DNA of 64,000 nucleotides from positions 124,001 through 188,000 of the forward strand of contig CAWGIX010000011.1 of NCBI GenBank assembly GCA_963822705.1, given 5' to 3'. This document shows, one piece after another, positions 57,703 to 64,000 of the stretch. The position numbers and the translations under genes were made by a program. The notes under the pieces were generated by a model. It was given only the letters and a program-made list of their open reading frames with translations. It did not search any database and was not told where the DNA came from. Position 1 is the first letter of the stretch; every line of letters starts with the position of its first letter. This stretch comes from CAVRQM01 sp963822705 (GTDB lineage Bacteria; Pseudomonadota; Alphaproteobacteria; Acetobacterales; Acetobacteraceae).

Positions 57703-59877
57703 TCAATCGGCCACCGGCTCAGCCACCTGCTCCTCGCGGCGACTGCGGTTGCCGCCTTTCGGGCCGACTTGGTCGGTGATGTCCGCCCCGGTCGCCTGGT
57801 CGACCACGCGCATCGAGAGCTTGATCTTTCCGCGGTCGTCAAAACCCAGAACCTTGACTTTTACGGGGTCGCCCATGCTGACCACGTCGCTTGTCTTGGC
57901 CACCCGGCCATTGGCGAGTTCGCTGATATGGACCAAACCGTCGCGCGAGCCGAGAAAATTCACGAAGGCGCCGAACTCGGCGATCTTCACGACCTTGCCG
58001 TTGTAGATCACGCCCACTTCCGGCTCGGCCACGATGCCGCGAATGCGGTCGATGGCGGCTTCTGCCTGCTCCTGCCGTGTCGCCGCGACTTTGATGGTCC
58101 CGTCGTCCTCGATGTCGATCTTCGCCCCGGTCTGCTCGACGATCTCGCGGATCACCTTGCCTCCGGTGCCGATCACGTCCCGAATCTTTTCTTTGGGGAT
58201 GTTGATCACCGTGATCCGCGGCGCGGTGGCGGCCACGTCGGTGCGAGAGCCGGTGATGGCTTTGGCCATTTCGCCCAGGATGTGCAGGCGCCCATCGCGC
58301 GCCTGGCCCAATGCCACCTGCATGATTTCCGGCGTGATGGAGGTGATCTTGATGTCCATCTGCAGGCTGGTGACGCCCCGGTCGGTGCCGGCGACCTTGA
58401 AGTCCATGTCGCCCAGATGGTCCTCGTCGCCCAAGATGTCGGAGAGCACGGCAAAGCCGCGGTCCTCCTTGATCAGCCCCATGGCGATGCCCGCCACCGG
58501 GCGCGTCAGCGGCACCCCGGCGTCCATCAGCGCGAGGCTCGTGCCGCATACGGTGGCCATCGACGAGCTGCCGTTGCTTTCGGTGATCTCGCTCACCACC
58601 CGCAGCGTGTAGGGAAATTTCTCTTTTGGCGGCAGCAGCGGGTGGATGGCGCGCCAGGCCAGCTTGCCGTGGCCGATCTCGCGCCGGCCCGGGGTGCCCA
58701 TGCGGCCCGCTTCGCCCACCGAGTAGGGCGGGAAATTGTAGTGCAGCATGAAGTGTTCGCGATACTCGCCTTCCAGCGCGTCGACGATCTGCTCGTCCTG
58801 CGCGGTGCCGAGCGTGGCGACGCACAACGCCTGGGTTTCTCCGCGCGTGAACAGGGCCGAGCCGTGCGCGCGCGGCAGCACGCCCACCTCTGCCACGATC
58901 GGCCGCACGGTCTTGGTGTCCCGCCCGTCGATGCGCAGGCCGGTGTCGAGCACCGCGCCGCGCATGACGTTGGCTTCCAACTCTTTCAGCAACGGTTTGG
59001 CGAGGTCGAGATCCAGCCCCTCTTCGGCCAGGACCGCGAGCGCGCCTTTTTTGGCCACCGCCACCTTGTCCTGGCGCACCTGCTTGTGTTTTTCCGTATA
59101 GGCTTCCGCGAGCGGCGCGCGCGCCAGCGCATCGAGCCGCGCTTTCAGGGCCGCCTCGGTTTCCGCCGGCTCCGGCAAGGTCCACGGCTCGCGGGCGGCG
59201 TGTTCCGCCAGTTCGACGATGGCCTGGATCACCGGCTGGAAGTTCTGGTGCCCGAAGGTGACCGCACCCAGCATGATCTCTTCGGACAGTTCGCGCGCTT
59301 CGCTCTCCACCATCAGCACGCCCTCGGTGGTGCCCGCTACGACCAGATCGAGTGCGGAATCCGCCTCCTGTGAGGCGGTCGGGTTGAGCACGTACTGCCC
59401 ATCGATGTAGCCGACCCGCGCCGCGCCGATCGGCCCGAAGAAGGGAATGCCGGACAGGGTCAGCGCCGCGGAGCAGCCGATCATGGCCACCACGTCCGGA
59501 TCGTTCTCCAGATCGTGGCTCAGCACGGTGGCGATGATCTGGGTCTCGTTCCGGAACCCGTCCGGGAACAGCGGCCGGATCGGACGGTCGATCAGCCGGC
59601 TTACCAGCGTCTCCTTTTCGGTCGGGCGCCCCTCGCGCTTGAAAAACCCGCCCGGGATCTTGCCGGCGGCAAAAGCCTTTTCCTGGTAGTTCACAGTCAA
59701 CGGGAAGAAGTCCTGGCCCGGCTTGACACTTCGGCTGCCGACCGCGGTGCACAGCACGATCGTGTCGCCGTAGCGCGCCAGCACCGCGCCATCGGCCTGG
59801 CGGGCCATCTTGCCGGTCTCCAGGATCAGCGTGCGTCCGCCCCACTCGATCTCGCGGCGGAAATAGTTGAACATCAT
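57703..59877 (-). CDS. pnp: Polyribonucleotide nucleotidyltransferase (PNPase)
   Basis: Phosphorolytic 3'-5' exoribonuclease, about 724 residues, intact. First RNase PH domain (WGGRTLILETGKMARQADGA, PIRPLFPDGFRNETQIIATV), helical linker, second RNase PH domain (LRIDGRDTKTVRPIVAEVGV, SDILGDEDHLGDMDFKVAGT), KH domain (IRDVIGTGGKVIREI) and S1 domain (GVIYNGKVVKIAEFGAFVNF), then a short basic tail. Two adjacent ATGs at 59877 and 59874 with AAGGAC upstream; the second matches the usual MFNYFR start. It follows rpsO, the standard rpsO-pnp order. Confidence 0.95.
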   Translation of the reverse strand: MMFNYFRREIEWGGRTLILETGKMARQADGAVLARYGDTIVLCTAVGSRSVKPGQDFFPLTVNYQEKAFAAGKIPGGFFKREGRPTEKETLVSRLIDRPIRPLFPDGFRNETQIIATVLSHDLENDPDVVAMIGCSAALTLSGIPFFGPIGAARVGYIDGQYVLNPTASQEADSALDLVVAGTTEGVLMVESEARELSEEIMLGAVTFGHQNFQPVIQAIVELAEHAAREPWTLPEPAETEAALKARLDALARAPLAEAYTEKHKQVRQDKVAVAKKGALAVLAEEGLDLDLAKPLLKELEANVMRGAVLDTGLRIDGRDTKTVRPIVAEVGVLPRAHGSALFTRGETQALCVATLGTAQDEQIVDALEGEYREHFMLHYNFPPYSVGEAGRMGTPGRREIGHGKLAWRAIHPLLPPKEKFPYTLRVVSEITESNGSSSMATVCGTSLALMDAGVPLTRPVAGIAMGLIKEDRGFAVLSDILGDEDHLGDMDFKVAGTDRGVTSLQMDIKITSITPEIMQVALGQARDGRLHILGEMAKAITGSRTDVAATAPRITVINIPKEKIRDVIGTGGKVIREIVEQTGAKIDIEDDGTIKVAATRQEQAEAAIDRIRGIVAEPEVGVIYNGKVVKIAEFGAFVNFLGSRDGLVHISELANGRVAKTSDVVSMGDPVKVKVLGFDDRGKIKLSMRVVDQATGADITDQVGPKGGNRSRREEQVAEPVAD

Positions 59878-60086
59878 GTCGTCCTTCAGTTGCGCCGGCA
59901 CGCCAGGATGGGGGTTGCCCACGAAGACCTGGGCCGGCGGAGGACGGCGTCTCGGGCGGCATGGAAGCGGGCAGGGCAACGCGACGCCGCTGGCCCGGGC
60001 CATGTGGCCGGAGAAGCCGTCATGGCATCCGCAAACGGTGTCAGGACGGGCAATCGAACATCCCGCCGCGAACGGCAGGTTGGCTC

Positions 60087-60103
60087 CGTGCCGCCATGGC
60101 ACG
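60087..60103 (-). terminator. Hairpin in the rpsO-pnp intergenic region
   Basis: A perfect 6-bp stem (CGTGCC with GGCACG) and a five-base loop lie 57 bases after the rpsO stop. In other bacteria the rpsO-pnp spacer contains an attenuator or RNase processing sites; this hairpin could serve that role. No T-run follows. Confidence 0.35.
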
Positions 60104-60159
60104 AAGCGGCGACGGCGACGGAGACCCGCATATGGTGACGGTCCCCTGCCGCGTCATGG

Positions 60160-60429
60160 TCAGCGCCGCAGGCCCAAACGACCGATCAGCGCCGTATAAC
60201 GTGAGGCATCCTTGCCCTTCAGGTAATCGAGCAGACGACGCCGCCTTCCCACCAGCATCAGCAGCCCGCGCCGGGAATGGAAATCTTTGGCGTGAGTTTT
60301 CAGGTGCTCGGTGAGGTTGCCGATGCGCTCCGAGAGCAGCGCGACCTGCACTTCCGGGCTGCCGGTGTCGCCCTCGGCGCGGGCGTGTTCATGGACGAGC
60401 GCCGTGCGGCGCTCCGCGGTAATCGACAT
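60160..60429 (-). CDS. rpsO: 30S ribosomal protein S15
   Basis: Intact 89-residue ribosomal protein that binds 16S rRNA helices 20-22. MSITAERRTALVHEHARAEG starts at ATG 60429 with AGGAG upstream, and GDTGSPEVQVALLSERIGNL, HSRRGLLMLVGRRRRLLDYL are the diagnostic segments. It precedes pnp; truB lies upstream after a 420-base interruption that is unusual for this operon. Confidence 0.96.
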   Translation of the reverse strand: MSITAERRTALVHEHARAEGDTGSPEVQVALLSERIGNLTEHLKTHAKDFHSRRGLLMLVGRRRRLLDYLKGKDASRYTALIGRLGLRR

Positions 60430-60642
60430 CGGGATACTCCTGGGCAAGAGGTGTACGCGCATCCTGTCGCGCGAGGCGAAAACGCTCCCCTGGGCGAGAG
60501 CGCTGGCCTTGGCTTCGGTCGGGGCCTCGCCGGGATGTCGTCCAGCGCGGTCGCGGCCACAAGCATGGGGTCCGGGAAGCCGGCGGGGTATCCTCCCACG
60601 CCGCGTGTTTGTCCAGCGGATTCGCGGAGCCCGCTCCTCGGT

Positions 60643-60837
60643 TCAGAGATCGAGGCCGGTTTGGGTTGCCTTCCGGCCTTTTTCGGGCGGCGCGCGCTTG
60701 AAACCTTCGCTGCGGCCGAGCGGCGGCAGGTCGATGGCGATGTGCCCCAGAAGCTCGCGGACACTGTAGATTTGCAGTTTTGGATGACGCCCGAACCCGC
60801 TGTCGAAGAATCCGGCCGCGGCGGCTTCCCGGCGCAT
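60643..60837 (-). pseudogene. Remnant resembling a DNA methyltransferase C-terminus
   Basis: A 64-codon frame: REAAAAGFFDSGFGRHPKLQ, IYSVRELLGHIAIDLPP, FKRAPPEKGRK and the final TGLDL. This pattern (A-A-G-F-Y/F, a PkIQI.TV.eLL segment, F-K-kA, ending in G.L.L) resembles the end of certain site-specific DNA methyltransferases. The catalytic domains are absent. The frame is continuous with the truB stop: TAG at 60850-60852 is followed in the same frame by four codons and then this ATG. It may be a fragment inserted next to truB, or a genuine tiny gene. Family assignment is from memory of the pattern only. Confidence 0.4.
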
Positions 60838-60849
60838 GTCGCGGGTGGG

Positions 60850-61779
60850 CTACAGAATGCGCTCCGGGCGTAGCAGCCCGTCTTGCAGACGGCACAGCCC
60901 GACCACTCGGTTGCCCGCCATGGCGCGCGCCAGCCCTCCGCCGGGATCGGCGGAGCCCGGAATGCGGCCTAGCAGTTGAACCAGGCTGATCGGCTGGCCA
61001 CGGGTGAGATCGGCGGCCTCCGCCTCGGTCAGGAGCAGCGCCGGGACTTCGGCCAGCGCAGTCTCAACCGGAAGCAACAGGCTGGCCGCTGCCGGCGCGT
61101 CATCCCCTCCGGGGACGATCCGGTCCAGCGCGATCGCGTGCTCCTCGGTAAACGGTCCTACCCGCAACCGCCGCAGCGCGGCCACGTGCCCCACGGTGCC
61201 GCAGGCCAGCGCCAAATCGCGGGCCAGGGCACGCATGTAGACGCCCTTGCCCGACTCCACCTCGAACACCGCGTTGTCGGCATCGGGTCGGGCGACCAGC
61301 TCGAAACGGTCCACCCGAGCCGGCCGGGCCGCCAGCTCCGGTGCGGCACCGGCGCGGGCCAGATCATAGGCCCGCTCGCCGGCCACTTTCAGGGCGGAGA
61401 AGGCGGGGGGCGTTTGCATGATGTCGCCGCAGAATTGCGGCAGAGCCGCGCGGATGGCCGCATCATCCGGGCGCACGGCGGAGGTGGCGACGACGGCGCC
61501 GTCGGCGTCGTCGGAATCGCGCGCCTCGCCGAAGCGCAGCGTGAACCGGTACAGTTTGGTGCCGTCCATCACGTAGGGCACCGTCTTGGTGGCGGCACCG
61601 AATGCCACCGGCAGCAGACCGGTGGCCAGCGGGTCCAAGGTGCCGCCATGCCCCGCCTTTTGCGCGTCCAAGGCGCGGCGGACGCGGTTGACCACGTCGG
61701 TGCTGGTCAGTCCCGGCGGCTTGTCCACGATCAGCCAGCCGTCCAACGGCCGGCCGCGTTTTTGGCGGCGCTGGCGCAT
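60850..61779 (-). CDS. truB: tRNA pseudouridine(55) synthase TruB
   Basis: Makes pseudouridine 55 in the T-loop of tRNAs. About 309 residues, intact. GWLIVDKPPGLTSTDVVNRV, the catalytic Asp49 in GHGGTLDPLATGLLPVAFG, YRFTLRFGEARDSDDADGAV, QTPPAFSALKVAGERAYDLA and GVYMRALARDLA are family motifs. I use ATG 61779 (MRQRRQKRGRPLDGW); the frame is open to 61812. It usually sits between rbfA and rpsO; here no rbfA precedes it. Confidence 0.94.
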   Translation of the reverse strand: MRQRRQKRGRPLDGWLIVDKPPGLTSTDVVNRVRRALDAQKAGHGGTLDPLATGLLPVAFGAATKTVPYVMDGTKLYRFTLRFGEARDSDDADGAVVATSAVRPDDAAIRAALPQFCGDIMQTPPAFSALKVAGERAYDLARAGAAPELAARPARVDRFELVARPDADNAVFEVESGKGVYMRALARDLALACGTVGHVAALRRLRVGPFTEEHAIALDRIVPGGDDAPAAASLLLPVETALAEVPALLLTEAEAADLTRGQPISLVQLLGRIPGSADPGGGLARAMAGNRVVGLCRLQDGLLRPERIL

Positions 61780-61917
61780 GTCTCCTGCGCCCCCCTGGGT
61801 GGTTCGAAGCACGATGGCCTAAGCGGTTCGCTGGCTTATTGATAGAGCCGGTATCCAGCGTAGCTGCCAGGATTGCGACGCTGGCCCCGGGAAGCTTGGA
61901 TAATGCGGAGCAGGCCG

Positions 61918-62146
61918 ATGCAGGTATCGAAATGGGGCAACAGCCGAACCATTCGGTTCCCGCAGCTTTAGTTAGGAACTCGGCCTGTCCGACGGCGACG
62001 AGGTGGAGCTGCGAGCCGTAGACAGCCGTGCGCTGGAGGTCAGGGCTGCGGCGACCCGCACCCAGGCCGTTGCCGAAATCCGTGCTCTCGCGCGTCCGCT
62101 GCCCCCTGGGTTCAGGTTCGATCGGCAGGAGGCATTGCGGAGGTCG
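61918..62146 (+). pseudogene. AbrB/MazE-type antitoxin, two frame breaks, no own stop, no toxin
   Basis: From ATG 61918 the sequence reads MQVSKWGNSRTIR in frame 1, PAALVR in frame 2 and LGLSDGDEVELRAVDSRALE to the end in frame 3. One missing C near 61957 and one missing G near 61976 restore a continuous SpoVT/AbrB antitoxin with the usual swapped-hairpin domain and a toxin-binding tail (RPLPPGFRFDRQEALRR). After that tail no stop appears before the MFS gene end at 62149, and no toxin gene (PemK, MazF or PIN) follows. It is therefore either a truncated module or an antitoxin whose end was lost. No continuous frame shows it. Confidence 0.6.
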
Positions 62147-62148
62147 CC

Positions 62149-63546
62149 TTACCGAGCGATCTCCTCCAGCGCCCGCCCGCGCGTCCGCGGGCCGAACAGG
62201 CCCACCGAGAGTACGCAGACCAGCATGGCAAGACCGATGAACACGAACACGCCCGACGACCCGAAACGTCCCAGCAGCCAGGCAATGACGAAGCTCGTGA
62301 ACACCGTGGAGAGCCGGCTGAACGAGTAGACAAAACCCACCGCGCGGGCGCGGATGCGGGTGGGGAACAGTTCGGACTGGTAGGAGTGATACGAGTACGA
62401 CAGCAGGTTGTTGCAGAACGTGATGGCCATGCCGAGCAGCACCAGCGGCACCGGGTCGGTCTGCTGGGAGAACAGCAGCCCGGCCGCCGCCACCCCGCAG
62501 CAGGCGGCGATGATCTGAAATTTCCGCTCGATGCGATCGGCAAAGAATAGGAACAGCAACGGCACGGTGGGGCTCGCCAGCGCGATCAGGAACGAATAGC
62601 TCAGGCTGTGGATGAAGCTGGCGCCCTGCGAGGCCAAAAGCGCGGGCACCCAGTTGCCAAAGCCGTAAAAGCCGATCGCCTGGAACACGTTGAAGACCAG
62701 CAGCATAATGGTGCGGCTGCGATACGCTTTCTGCCAGATTTCCGAAAAACGGGCCTTGACGGGGATTTCTTCCGGTTCCGGCGCAGGCTCCGGCAAGGGT
62801 CTGCCGGCGGCGCGAACGACTTGCGCCTCCAGTACGGTGGTCACGTGATCGGCTTCGGCCGCGCGCCCGTGCAGTGCCAGCCAGCGCGGGCTTTCCGGCA
62901 CCCGGCGCCGGATCCACCACACCAGCAAGGCCGCAATGGCCGGGAACGCCGCCACGAAACGCCAGCCCTCGATCCCGAACGGCGCGCGCGGCGTAAGCAA
63001 CCAGCTTAGCAGCGCCGCCGCCGGCACCGAGCAGAATTGCACGGCGTGGTTGACCGCAAACGCCCGGCCGCGCAGCGTTTTGGGCACCAGCTCCGAAATA
63101 TAGGCATCGATGGTGACCAGCTCGATGCCGATACCAACCCCGGCCAAGAATCGCCAGGCGTCAATGCCGAACGCGGTGCTGCGCGTGCTCATCACCAGCG
63201 TGTCGAGCGCATACCACAGCAACGAGAGCGTGAAGATCACGCGCCGGCCGAACAGGTCGGCGACCCTGCCGAAGGCGATGGTGCCGACGAACAACCCGGC
63301 AAAGGTCACGGCGGTGAAAATCGCCTGGTCGGTCATGCCGAGGAAGGCGGTAGGACTCGATCGAAAGATGCCGGCGCGGATCAGGCCCGGGCTGACATAG
63401 CCGGTCATCAGCAAGTCGTACAGCTCGAAAAACGCGCCGAGCGACAGCAGCACGACCAACGCCCAGACCGGTCGCGAAGCAGGGAGACGGTCGAGCCGGG
63501 CGGAGATCGTGGCGGGAATTGGGGCCGAAACGACGGTCACCGCCAC
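62149..63546 (-). CDS. MFS transporter (sugar/metabolite:H+ symporter family)
   Basis: Twelve-helix inner-membrane transporter of about 465 residues, intact. WALVVLLSLGAFFELYDLLM is helix 1, GRVADLFGRRVIFTLSLLWY carries the family A-loop motif, VGIGIELVTIDAYISELVPK helix 4-5, RRRVPESPRWLALHGR the central loop after helix 6, and ELFPTRIRARAVGFVYSFSR the second-half signature. It resembles the metabolite:H+/aromatic acid symporters. The start is uncertain: GTG 63546 or 63540, or a TTG at 63615. Substrate unknown. Confidence 0.86.
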   Translation of the reverse strand: MAVTVVSAPIPATISARLDRLPASRPVWALVVLLSLGAFFELYDLLMTGYVSPGLIRAGIFRSSPTAFLGMTDQAIFTAVTFAGLFVGTIAFGRVADLFGRRVIFTLSLLWYALDTLVMSTRSTAFGIDAWRFLAGVGIGIELVTIDAYISELVPKTLRGRAFAVNHAVQFCSVPAAALLSWLLTPRAPFGIEGWRFVAAFPAIAALLVWWIRRRVPESPRWLALHGRAAEADHVTTVLEAQVVRAAGRPLPEPAPEPEEIPVKARFSEIWQKAYRSRTIMLLVFNVFQAIGFYGFGNWVPALLASQGASFIHSLSYSFLIALASPTVPLLFLFFADRIERKFQIIAACCGVAAAGLLFSQQTDPVPLVLLGMAITFCNNLLSYSYHSYQSELFPTRIRARAVGFVYSFSRLSTVFTSFVIAWLLGRFGSSGVFVFIGLAMLVCVLSVGLFGPRTRGRALEEIAR

Positions 63547-63691
63547 GTTTTGGACGCCGCGGCCCTGGCGGGGCAAGAGCACCACCCACGGCAAAAGCCG
63601 CCCACTGTCCGGCAAGTCTGGAAGTTGTTGCCGGACGCGCCTCCGTTCGGAGCTACTCCGCTGCCACTACGGTCTCGACCGGAAGGTCCGC

Positions 63692-64000
63692 TCAGGCGCG
63701 GATGCTGTAGCCCCCGTCCACCGGGATCGCCACGCCGGTCACGAAGTCCGAGGCGGCGGAGGCGAGGAACACCGCCACGCCGGCGAGATCGGCCGGCTGG
63801 CCCCAGCGGCCGGCCGGGGTGCGCGCCGTCGCCGACTCGAACAGGCCAGGCGTGAACGCGCGCGCGCCTTCGGTCATTTCCGTCTCGATCCAGCCGGGGA
63901 GTACGGCATTGACCTGGATGTTTTCCGCCGCCCACGCGGTGGCCAGCGCGCGTGCCAGTTGCACCACCCCACCCTTGCTCGCGGCATAGGCCGCCGCATA
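63692..64000 (-). CDS. SDR family oxidoreductase (partial)
   Basis: C-terminal part of a short-chain dehydrogenase; the N-terminus is beyond the right edge. YAASKGGVVQLARALATAWA carries the catalytic Tyr and Lys, followed by IQVNAVLPGWIETEM and DLAGVAVFLASAASDFVTG, and the usual terminal IPVDGGYSI. It lies 145 bases upstream of the MFS gene on the same strand and may act on the transported compound. Only 103 codons are visible. Confidence 0.88.
   Translation of the reverse strand, partial: YAAAYAASKGGVVQLARALATAWAAENIQVNAVLPGWIETEMTEGARAFTPGLFESATARTPAGRWGQPADLAGVAVFLASAASDFVTGVAIPVDGGYSIRA

Noticed and set aside
57769..59373. Long open frame (534 codons) opposite pnp
   Set aside because: It is antisense to a fully conserved PNPase, His/Asp/Arg-rich without domains. 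High GC content leaves long stop-free antisense frames.

Overview
The window is GC-rich chromosomal DNA from an alphaproteobacterium, most likely Acetobacterales/Acetobacteraceae. The lineage evidence is a GapR/DUF2312 gene, a DUF1244 gene, a DUF1674 (Sdh assembly) gene, a compact ccmCDEFGHI cytochrome c maturation operon, and a Pro/Gly-rich protein ending in an LCRMLGV-type domain that I associate with Acetobacteraceae. There is no rRNA, tRNA, CRISPR array, transposase or phage module.

Layout. 1-9.4 kb (minus strand): two consecutive carbohydrate-type ABC importers with an SMP-30 lactonase, an SDR dehydrogenase, an RraA-family aldolase-like protein and a phytanoyl-CoA-dioxygenase-like oxygenase. 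9.6-13.6 kb: VWA protein, VOC protein, enolase-superfamily enzyme, amidohydrolase and class II aldolase. 13.8-16.9 kb: polar amino-acid ABC importer plus a second RraA. 17.4-18.5 kb: RTX-like glycine-rich protein behind an AT-rich intergenic region. 18.6-23.2 kb: moaE, moaD, lipoprotein, gapR, DUF1244, pyruvate kinase, fdhD. 23.3-31.3 kb: D-cysteine desulfhydrase-like protein, M81 peptidase and an oligopeptide ABC importer. 31.5-33.6 kb: Gfo/Idh/MocA oxidoreductase, exonuclease III, small zinc-ribbon protein. 33.7-39.1 kb: amino-acid importer parts, a DapA-family lyase and a very large HcnA/HcnB/HcnC-like iron-sulfur flavoprotein, together resembling hydroxyproline catabolism. 39.2-44.5 kb: ccmCDEFGHI. 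44.6-46.6 kb: lineage-specific proteins, including a secreted protein with three tandem domains. 46.6-50.3 kb: ribose-type ABC importer. 50.5-51.8 kb: GloVer-repeat protein. 51.8-56.1 kb: type III polyketide cluster (ACP, ketosynthase, type III PKS, methyltransferase, flavoprotein). 56.2-61.8 kb: nitronate monooxygenase, pnp, rpsO, truB. The end holds a hidden AbrB/MazE antitoxin remnant, an MFS transporter and a partial SDR.

A striking property of the sequence is that roughly fifty single-base frame breaks interrupt otherwise well conserved genes, often several per gene, while blocks such as 7.8-22.4 kb and 55.9-61.8 kb are clean. The protein on each side of a break stays family-typical, so I treat these loci as single genes with probable sequence errors rather than pseudogenes, and give whole-gene coordinates spanning the breaks.

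Functionally the window combines uptake (six binding-protein-dependent importers) with dedicated catabolic enzymes for sugar acids, amino acids and peptides, plus core housekeeping (RNA decay, translation, cytochrome c maturation, molybdenum cofactor) and one specialised metabolite cluster. Translational coupling by ATGA or GTGA overlaps is frequent and helps fix many start codons.
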